Shown here: piece by piece, positions 44,445 to 54,700 of the stretch
How positions within the stretch are numbered: the first letter of the stretch is position 1
Layout: the number at the start of each line of letters is the position of its first letter
Assembly: GCF_024763615.1 (NCBI RefSeq)
Contig: NC_077222.1
Location: forward strand, 27,094,001 to 27,158,000
From: Phlebotomus papatasi
Taxonomy: Eukaryota; Arthropoda; Insecta; Diptera; Psychodidae
DNA: 64,000 nt
Direction of reading: 5' to 3'
The notes under the pieces: model-generated
The model's database searches: none
What the model was told of the DNA's origin: nothing
The model's input: the letters and a program-made list of their open reading frames with translations, nothing else
Made by a program: the position numbers and the translations under genes

Positions 44445-44695
44445 CACAGAAAAAAATATTTTGTAAAATTGTTCGTAAATGTTTGTGAAATTCTATGGCA
44501 GACTTACAAAGTGTTCGTGAATCATATAACCCACAAACAAGTTCGTAAAATTTTTACGAACAATATTTGTGAAAAAAGTACAAAGTTTTACGAACTTGTT
44601 TGTGGGTTATATGATTCACGAGCATTTTGTAAGTCCTCCAAAGGATTTCACAAACATTTACGAACAATTTTACAAAATATTTTTTCTATGTGCTA
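44443..44695. mobile_element. 253-bp foldback MITE
   Basis: It is almost entirely an inverted repeat. The left arm (CACAGAAAAAAATATTTTG onward, about 115 bp) pairs with the right arm ending CAAAATATTTTTTCTATGTG, and there is only a short loop near 44570. The TTCGTAAA / TTTACGAA words repeat along the stem. TA-flanked and noncoding; the 123-codon frame across it is a by-product. Confidence 0.78.
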
Positions 44696-45420
44696 TAGTC
44701 TATACATCTTCCAGTCGGTCGATACATAATCCTAAATTAGGGCTAGTAAATATTTCATGATAACGACGCCTGAATTAGTTCTAACTTAATCAGGAGCAAA
44801 GTTTGAATTTTTAAATTTTTTAAAAGATATTGATCCGTAGATTGGTTGGAGGACAAAACATCAGGATCCTCCTTGAAGAGTGTTCAGGTGCAGCAACCTG
44901 ATCTTCTTTTCCAAATGTCTGGGCCTGTTCTGTTCTTGGCATGTTGCCAACCTTGCCAACATAAAAAAGAATTGTCGGGCACTTGAGACATGTCAAGATC
45001 AGGTTGTGAATTCCTTGCGGGTCCTATCCAGAAGTGATCCGGTGTTATGTAGGATTGCTCATTTAGGTTAGTAGAGCTAAAGTAGCATATGGGCCAGCTA
45101 TTAATTATCGCTACGATCCGGCTCGAAGGACCAAATTATGTGCATTTACACAATCCTTGGGAAAATTATGCGAAAATAAGCATATGTACATCCCAATTTA
45201 GAATGGCTTACAATGAGGATGTTTACACCGCCGCATTGGATTGGATTGAATTGTCCCAAAATCGGTTTTTGGGACAATTCAGTCAGAATCTAATACGACA
45301 GTCTAAATGACCTCAATGAAATCGTTTAGATTGCGGCCTTAGATTAAGTCTTAATTATCCTAAATCCGGTTTTGGAACAGTTCAATCCCAATCTAATGCG
45401 GCGGTGTAAATAGCCTCAAG
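44696..45420. other. no gene; short inverted repeats near 45230-45400
   Basis: A GATTGGGACTGAATTGTCCC-like segment occurs twice (about 45240-45290 and 45365-45400), with CCGCATTAGATTG / CAATCTAATGCGG words. This could be a small decayed hairpin element. No gene is seen. Confidence 0.35.
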
Positions 45421-45699
45421 CCTCAATGACTGTTTTTAGTCTTCTATTTATCTTAAAAAAATTGAAAGAATTGAATGGTAAAATTTTCCCTAGAATCCTC
45501 AGAAAAAATGGGAGATTTTCTCAATTAAATCTCCAGGAAAGGCTTCTGAATTTTACCCACTTCCATGTAGAATTTTCCCTAGATCTCCCTAGCAGTTCCA
45601 ATGCTAAATTTATTTGAATTTTGATTTTTTTATTATCATTATATATTTGTTGTTTTTTCCCTTTTTTATTTTCTTTTACTATTATATCTTTTAATTTAC

Positions 45700-46100
45700 C
45701 TTTTTTTAGCTGATATTCTTTAAAATCTCAGATTTTGTGGTCCTAGGTGAAATCCGACCTCGTCAGATCGGGCCCAAATTTTGGATTTACACGTTTTAAC
45801 ACTTACAGATCAGAATAATATCATATGCGCTAAAAATCGGTTTTCGTGGACGTACGTCCCGTCCCGTCCCGTCCTGTTCCGTCCGTCGTATAACCACTTC
45901 TGGAGAGAGAACGGAAAGATATATCGACTAGTGGTTTTCGGCAAAGGTTAAATGTCGATGGGCGACTAGAAGTAGGTGATGTCAAACCCATCCCTGCACC
46001 CCCCCTCCTAACGCCATTTTGGAATACCCCCAAATTTTGTTTCCTCTATAACTCCCCCCCCCCTATGGCATGGCTCGATCTCACAATTGAATTTTCACGC
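45700..46100 (-). repeat. Helentron-like fragment, AGCTGAGATT hairpin family, copy 2
   Basis: It has a decayed terminal hairpin (AGCTGATATTC / AATCTCAG, about 45709-45733), then GAAATCCGACCTCGTCAGAT, an iterated CCCGTCCCGTCC run at about 45857 and the AACGGAAAGATATATCGAC block. Same order as 60880-61320 and the complement of 41855-42290. Noncoding. Confidence 0.55.
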
Positions 46101-46505
46101 ATTTCGAGTTGCAAGCACCTCGAGTTGCAGGCATTTCGAGGTCGACTGTAACGAACCTCAGCTACCATAAGCTTATCTGGCCTTATCACTGGTTTCTATT
46201 TGTAATTTTAATTTCCTACGTGAGATTCTCGGGGCTTCCTTGAAAGAGTCTACTGAGTTTTTCCAAATTATATGGAGATAATTCGTGCGCTTCTTGCTAA
46301 ATCCTCTGCTTGAAATATTATATCCATATATTACTCTTCGATGTTCTATACAAACTTCTTAGAAAAGAAAGCATCTCGATTGAAGTATATCCTTATGTGA
46401 AAATAAATTTCATACAGATTTCTCGAAGAAAACCTATTAAATTTTCCCAGTTTCTGTTGGGTATTTTCTATGAATCTTCCCAGACTTTCCTCTACAAAAT
46501 TTTAC

Positions 46506-46723
46506 TAGGGGAATGTTGGCATGGTTCGCACAGAGTGAACCTTCAAACAACGCGAATTTCCTCTGTGATTGCAAAGAGCTAGTTCGTCATTTCTTAGCCA
46601 TAAGATAGATCATTATGAGGCTTATGAAACGAGATAAGAAATGGTAGGTTAGCTCTTTGCAAACAAAGAGAAAATGCATCGTTTGAAGGTTCACTCTGTG
46701 CGAACCATGCCTACATTCCCCTA
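46506..46723. mobile_element. MITE, AGGGGAATGTTGGC family with a TIR over 40 bp
   Basis: 218 bp. The left AGGGGAATGTTGGCATGGTT with its continuation CGCACAGAGTGAACCTTCAA is matched nearly perfectly by the complement of the right end (ACATTCCCCTA). It has the longest and cleanest TIR of the AGGGKAA-ended group in the window, so it is probably young. Confidence 0.8.
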
Positions 46724-47720
46724 CTTTCACGAGAGTAGTTATTCGATGTTCTATATGATTTTTTTTCTACTAAAAATATCTCAACTGAAGTACATTCTAA
46801 AGTGAAAAATTATTTCATCTCGACTGAAATATATATGTAAAGTTGAAATAAATTTTCCAGAGACAGGCTAGTGTATTTTTCATACCTCCTCCGTAGGGAA
46901 ATTCCTAAAAATTTTCCCAAGAAATCTTGAGGAAATTTTGGGAAATCCGAAAAAACGAAGGGAATATTTCCCATGCAATTCCTCAAGGACCTTCTTGAGA
47001 AATTTTCATAGTTAACCAAGAGCATTTCAATACTGATTCTACTTAAATTCCTATCGTAGAAAATATTTGAAAAATAATAAAGGAAAATTCTCGGAATCAA
47101 CATAGAATATTCTGTAGCAGGGTCCAAGGAATTCTGTAGGAAACCTGAGGAAATTTTAACAAGAAATCAAATCATCAAAATTTCTCTAGGAAGTTACCGA
47201 TTTTTCCGAAGTTGAAAATGGTCTTGGGGAATACCTACGATCTCCATAGGAAATTTCCACCTCTTAAGCGAGGTAATTTCCCCAGTGACTTAATCTGTAT
47301 TCCCATGGATACAATCTTTAAAGATTTCTACGACAAAATTCCTTACACAAATAATGAAATTTATATTGAAAATCCTAAGGAATATCAGGCGAAACAATTA
47401 ATATAAAATTCTCAAAGAATTCCCTGGGAATTTCGTGGAGAATTCTAATTACGAAAATTCGAACGAAATTTTCTGAGAATTCGTTGAGAAGATTCTACAT
47501 CTCAGAAGGGTAATTTCTTCAGTTATTCTTCTCAAATTTCCAATAAGGGAATTCTTGCAGAAATTTTTGGGGTAATTCACCACTCAAACATCAACATTTC
47601 TGGGACAAATACCAAGGATTTTCAAAGGAAATAACCCACAGAAATTTTTCTAGGAATTCTCTGGGAATTCCCTAAAAGTCCCAAAGAATCAATAGGGAAA
47701 TTTCTCTGGGACGCTTTTTT

Positions 47721-48714
47721 ATGGGGACCTCATGCTTACCCTATTATTATTCTATCCCTTTACTAAGGAATAAACCTATTTTTCTTGTTTAATATAGCTT
47801 ATTTTACATCATTAAGAAATATTAATATGGATTTAGAAGAGAAATAACAATAAAATGGAAGACTATTCCACAAGATCAGTAGAAAATATATTTTAGTTTT
47901 TCCAAAGACAGCTTATTGTCTGTGATTAAAGAAATGGTCAAATGGACTTCTTTACTTGAGAAAAGCTCTATTTTTAAAAGGGTATAAACTACAAAAGAAA
48001 TAGAAACTCTTTACACAATTATTTTTCTGTGGGAATCTCTTTCTCTTGAGCCGTCATCAGAGAAAAGCTCAACGAAGTTTTCCCTTCTATGCGTCAATTT
48101 GTTCAAGTTAATGGCCTGCGGGGACAAAAATAGCAGCACACCAGAATATAATCTACTTAAAATTGAAGACCTTATTGTTAGTTGAAAGAAAACCCCACAA
48201 TATATGCACTGAAAGCTCTACAGACCTGTTATTTTTAAGCTCCTTGAATCTCTTCTAGATCTCTATAATCATTTTTTCCCGTAGTTTTATGTGGGCAGTT
48301 TATTGCTAAACTTTCCTGGGTAGCACATTCCATTGAAGCTTCTGGTGTACTTCTTCTAATTTATTGCTCGGAAGAACTGAAAAAATGCCCAGTGACCCAA
48401 TTAATTCCCAATAGAACAACATTTGTGCTATTGTAAAATTTAGTGGGTGAAAGTTACTTAAAAGTCTCGTAAATAAGATGATTTTTTTCCGAGTTGGAGT
48501 GAGAAATTTTCATTAGAGCGTGGGCTTTCACCAGGCGCCTCCATGGCATTTTGGCGGGAAAGCTGAAAGAGCCGCAAGAGGTCGCCCAGCTGCAAATTTG
48601 CAAATCCAATGTCAAAGTCGTCCAGTGTTTTGTTGGTAGTGTGAATTTTCCTAGCAATTTTTACCTCAATTTTTCCCAATAAATCTAGTGCTATTGGCTT
48701 CTGTTTGATCCAGA
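47721..48714. other. no repeat recognised; region upstream of PDHA
   Basis: AT-rich sequence without TE hallmarks. The 150 bp before the ATG at 48715 is richer in G+C (GGCGGGAAAGCTG, AGCCGCAAGAGGTCGCC) and probably holds the promoter and 5' UTR. No TATA box is convincing, which is usual for housekeeping genes. Confidence 0.4.
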
Positions 48715-51700
48715 ATGTTTTCAAATTGTGCTAGAAGAATCAATTCAGGATGTCTCCTCAAGATTTTGGTGAGAATTTATTGATTTTTTTTGGGATGTTC
48801 ACGCACCCCGTCATTCGCGTGTCAATATTGCATAATCAGATTGTGTTTGTGGCAGAAATTCTCTTAAATAATCACAATTATCGCTCCAATTCATATTCTA
48901 AATCGCTGATAACAGTTCTATTGACCTTGTTTGAGTGCTTGACCATGACTTCGCCGGGAAATTCACTGAGAAACTTCTTTAAAACTCTAGTGGGGAAAAA
49001 GCTCATAGGGGAAAAGTGCTTCTGGAAGATTCTAATTGGGGGCAATTTTCTTGGGTTTCTCAATAGAAATTCAACTCTCCGGCCATTCCCAAGGCCTCCC
49101 TGTCCACTGAGGCATCCTTTGAGGTCAAAGAGTTCAAATTACACAATCTCGAAGAAGGCCCAAAGACCACGGTTACCGTCACGAAAGACGATGCCATCGA
49201 TTATTACACCAAAATGTACACCCTCCGTCGTCTCGAGACCCTGGCCGGGAACTTCTACAAGGAGAAGATCATCCGTGGCTTTTGCCATTTGTATTCCGGC
49301 CAGGAAGCCTGTGCTGTGGGCATGCATGCAGCCATGCGTCCGGAAGACTCAGTTATCACTGCCTATCGCTGTCACGGCTGGACTCACGTGATGGGAGTCA
49401 GTGTTCTGGGCGTCCTAGCAGAGCTTACGGGTCGGGAGAGTGGTTGTTCGAGGGGCAAGGGGGGATCTATGCATATGTACGCTAGAAATTTCTACGGAGG
49501 CAATGGAATTGTAGGGGCTCAGGTTCCCCTGGGAGCAGGAATTGCTCTGGCCAGTCACTATCGACATGGCAAGGGTACCTGCTTTGCTCTCTATGGGGAT
49601 GGTGCAGCTAACCAGGGCCAGGTGTTTGAGGTGTACAACATGTCGAAGCTCTGGAAAGTTCCTGTGATTTATGTCTGCGAAAATAATGGTGAGTCTCCTT
49701 TAAAATTAAATTATACTTTGAGGAAATTCTATTTTTTTTTTCAACAATAAGAAAAAGTTTTAGCTTCGTGATGAATTTTTGATTGATTTGACCTCTCAAC
49801 ATGATTTGATTTGAAAAAGTTCTATAATAGTCTGAGACATGAAAGCCTCAAATGTTCAATGAAATTGAAGCATTTGCTGCGTTAGAAAATTCGCCTCTGA
49901 AAAAGAAATAAGCTAATTCCTTAATTTCCTTTGATGTTCCAAAATGCTCTCCATTCAAAGCTCTTGCTTGAATTCTCAAAAAAATTCTCAAAAAATTGAT
50001 AATCATAAAAAAAATTTGCCGATGAAAATTGATTTTGCAGAAAGAACGGTAACAGATGTCGACTGGCGGGTCTACATTTTCGTTAAAATCTTTCTCTCTG
50101 AATTTTGAAGGAGTATATACCGTTTTTTGTGGCCGTAAAACTATGATACAATAAGAAAAATTTTTAGTAAATAGTTTTGAAACAATTCTTCATGCAAGTT
50201 GAATTAATTTGTCGGATATCGATGTAATTATTACTCTTTTTCGATGTAAAATTTCATCTCGACTGAAGTATATGCTTAAGTGTTTTCGTTTTAAGAATAT
50301 ACTTCAGTCAAGAAGATTTTGGTGTGACAAAATTCATATGGAACATCAACTAGAAATATGCCTAACAGTATTTCATGAAGACGTGTGCGTGCATTATTGC
50401 ACAGTAAAAAATATTAACACTATTATAGTGTGCAATCTTTCACACCACTATTATTGTGTTAAATTTGGAAAAGAATGTTTAATTTAAAATTGTTTAATTT
50501 AAAGTTGTTCAAGATGTTGAATTTGGAATTGTTGAATTTAACCCTTTAAGGACGATTGGAAAACCGGTGTCCCATAAAGAAAATAATTTTTCCTGACTAC
50601 GTAAAGTTATTTTTTTTCTTATGTCTGTACATAATTGTAAAGTAGAAGGTTGAAGGAATTGAAACAATGATTTACCGGAATATCGGACTTTTCATTTATT
50701 GAAAACTCAAGAATAAATGGTGATCACTTACTTTTAATTTTAAACATTCAAGTATAAGAAATGAAATTTAATTTAAAATACGAAAATTAATAAGTTACTC
50801 AAGAAGAGAAATCTTGTTAAACCGATACTCTCATTTTATGGAAGGAAAAGAAGGGATATTTTACATACGAAGTGATAAAAGTATGGAGTGCCGATTTTGT
50901 CCGATGTCTCTGACTATTTCCATCTGGGTGAATCCGTGGAAGAACTGAAGATTTCCCTTCTCCCTGCCAGCCGATCGAATCCCTGAAGTAGATGTCCACC
51001 AGTCGCTCGATGACTCCCCCGACGATTCCCCCTTAGGGGCAGCTAGCCTCCCGCGACGGCGACGATAAGAATACCGGTGGGGCCCATGGTGCGATTTCTC
51101 CATCAATTGACTCCAAGTCATCTTGGGAAGCCAATATTTAGCTTTACGTACGGTCTGGATTCCTAATTCGCAGGATGGCACCTCCGATAGTCCTAAATGG
51201 CTGGGATTTCCTCCAGGAAAGTCCATTGTCTCGACGATAGGCATTCCTCCACATGGAGGAGAACTTTTAACTCTCCACCACTCACTCTCACTGCTTCCTC
51301 CTCGGAGGTCTGATCCAAACTAATCCGGTTGGGAAAAAGAGGACGGGAGGAAGGTGGATTGACACCACACATTCACAGAAATGGCATTTATTCCGATTTT
51401 CGCCGTAATTTAAATAACTTTTATAGCAACGAATTTGATTTAAAAAAGTGCACGTTATAGAATGTAGAACATTTTTTGCAAATCTCTAGCTATTTGCTAT
51501 GTAGTAAATATTTAAGCTCAAAAATGGCGAATTTTTAAATTCTCAAATTCATAATTTGTTTTTTGTACTTCCATTTTTTTTAAGCAAAACCCTTTTGGCA
51601 ATAAAAACTACAATACTCATACGTAATATTTTTCATTAAAGCGAAAAATATTATTCATTGGTATTGTCAGAAAAATTACTTAAATTTTTGGGCTATTTTT

Positions 51701-54700
51701 GTCCCTATCGTTCATAGAAGAACAAAATACACCGAATCAGATTCTGTTGGACTTTCCAAGGGTAGATGTAAGACTTATCATTGATTATGTTTCTCAGTTT
51801 AATTTTTATTGTTAATTTTCAGCCCGTAAAAAGTGTCTCGTCGTTAAAGGGTTAAAAATTGTTCAATTTTTATGTGTAAACTCAAAAATTGTTGAATTCT
51901 GTTTATTGTTGAATTTTCTTTTCATTTCGAAAATTTTGATTTTTTGCCCTTTTAGACATTTTTATTGGTTTTTCCTGTACTCGGGATCCCCACTAATGCG
52001 AAATGATTACATCTGATGTTCGGATCTTCACGATATACTTATTATGCATATAAATATTTAATGTTCTATATGACTTTTGCCCAATGAAAAGCATCTCGAC
52101 TGAAGTATAAGTCTTAATTGGAAATTCAACAATTTTTACACAACTTTTGTTTAAAAATTTAACAACATTTGTCTCAAAATTCAACAACTTTTGTTTAAAA
52201 ATTCAACATATTTTGTTGAAATACACAAGGCTTCACATTATAATAGTGTTAAAAATTATTATGAAACTATAATAGTGTTAATTTCTGATCATGTGACAAA
52301 AAATACCATAAAGTTGTGTATTTTTTCACACTATAATAATGTGAAAAACTGCAATCTTACTATAATAATGGTAATTTTTAGAATTTGTCAAACAGTTTTA
52401 AATCACGAAACATTGTTGAACATTTTTTATGATTATAACAGTGAGAAATTTTACACAGATCGCAATTAAATAATTAATTATCCGATTTCACACCATTATA
52501 ATATTAAAATTTTACACATTTTCAAATTAAACAATTAAAATGGTCGATTTTGCACTATTATAGTAGTAAAATTTTACACATTTTTTTACTGTATGTGATA
52601 TTGCGCTCGGAACATAGGAAACTTGAGGTCAAGAAAATATATTAATAAAGAAAATGATAAAGTAAAAAAAAAACATAAAATTGCAAAATATAATTCATTT
52701 TGGGATTTGAAAGAGTTATTTTAACTCTAAAAAAAGATTTTTTTTAAACTCTTGAAACCAGTTATTTTAACTGTTAAAACGAGTTATTTCAGTCTTAAAA
52801 AGAGTTATTTACACTCTTTTGTCATGTAAATTTTAGGAAAAAAAGTTAAAACAACTCTTCTGAATATTACCCCTAAATAGAAGTAAAATCAACTCTAAAA
52901 TACAGTTAATCGAAAATCATAACGAAAAAGAGTTAATTCAACATCGATTTGAGTAAGTTTTACTCGTTTATTTTTCTGAGTGTAGAAGAGAAAATATACT
53001 CAAATCAAATTTAAAATAAAATTACGAAAAATAGAGTGGAAAAATAGAGGTGGAAATGGAAAAGTACCATTATTTCGGAACGAATGCTCTGTCTGCTATA
53101 AATAATAATAATTACTTGATACGGTTAAGAAAATTTGTAAAATAGAAAATGTGGTTTGATACTTCATTGTGGAAACGGGATTCAGAACGACTATAGGAAA
53201 TTGATGATCCTGTTTAGGAGTTTGAGCTAGTCGCAAGATTACTTTCCATATTGAAATTTTATGCTTCAAAATCACATACTTAGAAGTAGGGGACAATAGG
53301 GTAATTTGGAATAGGCCCTAAATTGGAGTTTTCATTTTTTTTATTAAATTTAAAATTGACAAAGAGAAAAAAAGATCATAAAGAAGTACGAACGCTACAT
53401 TCAAGAATGCTTTGTGTTTTTTTCTTTTGTCTATTTAAAAAAAAAAAGTGAGCAAATCTCAAAATTCCAATTTAGGTTTAACTCCAAATTACTCCATTAC
53501 TTATTACGGATTTTTGTCCGAGATTTTTATACATTTTCAATGAACCACAATTCGTCCAAAACTGTTGAGAAATAAACTCTGAATTTAATTGACCTTTTAA
53601 GAAAAGAATGTTTTTAAGGATGAATAAAATTCAACATAGAAAACTTCCGAAACATTGGGAATTGAATAAGTAGGGGTGGCAAAGCGTCCTAAGCTTTGCG
53701 AATTGAGCTTGAACTCGTGACTTAGATGATATACCTAAAAAGAACTTTCTCAACATTTACCGTTTACCGGTTCTCAAACTATTTAAACTGATTTATAAAT
53801 CACTCAAAATCAAAAGATCCCACAAAATAGTTTAAAGAATAATAAAATTAATTTTTGGACAAAACTTACCTATCGGTACACAACCGATTTATAAAATACT
53901 CGAAGCATTCCACAAAATATCCTAGGAGTAATTTAGTCGGATAAACATTAGCTATTGGTTATAAACCGGTTCAATATCGGCTCATTACCGATTGGAATCG
54001 GTCCTGGCTTTTAAAGAATTCCAAGACCTTTCCAACGAGCTCAAATATGTTACCATTCGGATAAGGAATACGCTCTCTGGAGCCTTTTTCAACCTTTTAT
54101 CTTGAAAAACAGTTATTAGGAATGATTCAACGGGATTTCCGTACAAAAAGAAAATGGCCGCCTGAGTAATCTCTAACCCGTATCCAAAAATGACAAAAAT
54201 CGCACGAAGCTTTTTCAATTGATCCAGGCGAACATTTCGTCCAAACATACCTATGACCGGAAAATTCTCCATTTTGAATTATTGAAGGTCAAAGTTGAAA
54301 TACTTTGGAGGGCCCATTTTTCAACCGATTTGGTAAAATTTGGATTTTTTTGAAAGGTATTGAAATTCTGAACCCGTCTGTAGCGGTCTTCATCGGTAAT
54401 AAACCGGTTAAGTACCGATTCTTTTTTGTTCTAATGTTTAATGTTTAATGTCCTAATTCAAAACCAGTTTCAGACGCTTTAACTTTGACAGAAGATTCAA
54501 CACATTAAGTTCATATTCTTTTCTGAATTGAATTACATAAATTTGCTCCCTGACTCTTCTAGAATGTTACTGTTGAGTGAAAATTCTTTAGATATAATTT
54601 GAAAACTACTTAAATACAAGAAAAATAGGCGAGTGTAAAATGCTTCTATTGGAAACAAATTAATCTAAATGGAGACAAGGGAAAGTTTCTAATTGGAGAC

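Larger units (their letters stand above)
45421..47720. repeat. AATTCC-rich degenerate repeat block, interrupted
   Basis: The stretches 45430-45620, 46310-46500 and 46850-47720 all iterate degenerate words such as GGGAATTTTC, GAATTCCC and AGGAAATTTC, and look like one decayed repeat unit. It is interrupted by a Helentron-like fragment (about 45700-46100) and a MITE (46506-46723). The GACTGAAGTATA word also seen in element A recurs at 46385 and 46785. Several open frames are artefacts of the composition. Confidence 0.4.
50538..51855 (-). mobile_element. TTAA CCCTTTAA-family element, copy 2, interrupted
   Basis: Bounded by TTAA at 50538 and 51852, with ends CCCTTTAAGGACGATTGG and GTCTCGTCGTTAAAGGG. 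It follows the 29185-29697 element in inverse order, except for an 800-bp insertion at 50660-51459 that breaks the word GAACGAATCTAGAA. Noncoding apart from the insertion's ORF. Confidence 0.75.
50400..52593. mobile_element. element B (ACAGTAAAAAA ends, ACTATTATAGTG words), itself interrupted
   Basis: The ends are ACAGTAAAAAATATTAACAC and the complement ACAGTAAAAAAATGTGTAAA. The interior iterates CACTATTATAGTG-like palindromic words and AATTCAACAA words on both sides of a TTAA element (50538-51855). Without that insertion element B would be about 880 bp. The TA flank is clear on the right; on the left it has decayed to CA. Noncoding. Confidence 0.65.
50185..52984 (-). mobile_element. composite element A, copy 2, carrying nested insertions
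   Basis: The inverse of 15973-16865. It begins at CATGCAAGTTGAATTAATTT and ends at GTTTATTTTTCTGAGTGTA. At about 50400 its sequence is interrupted by element B (50400-52593) and resumes at TGTGATATTGCGCTCGG. Copy 1 gives the uninterrupted order at that point, so the insertion is certain. Noncoding. Confidence 0.7.

Noticed and set aside
44358..44729. 123-codon frame as a gene
   Set aside because: It is produced by the two arms of a foldback MITE being read through and contains mirrored words.
48750..49391. 213-codon open frame starting at MSPQDF as the PDHA start
   Set aside because: It runs through intron 1 and reads exon 2 in the wrong frame. The frame that matches PDHA is the one beginning with exon 1 at 48715.
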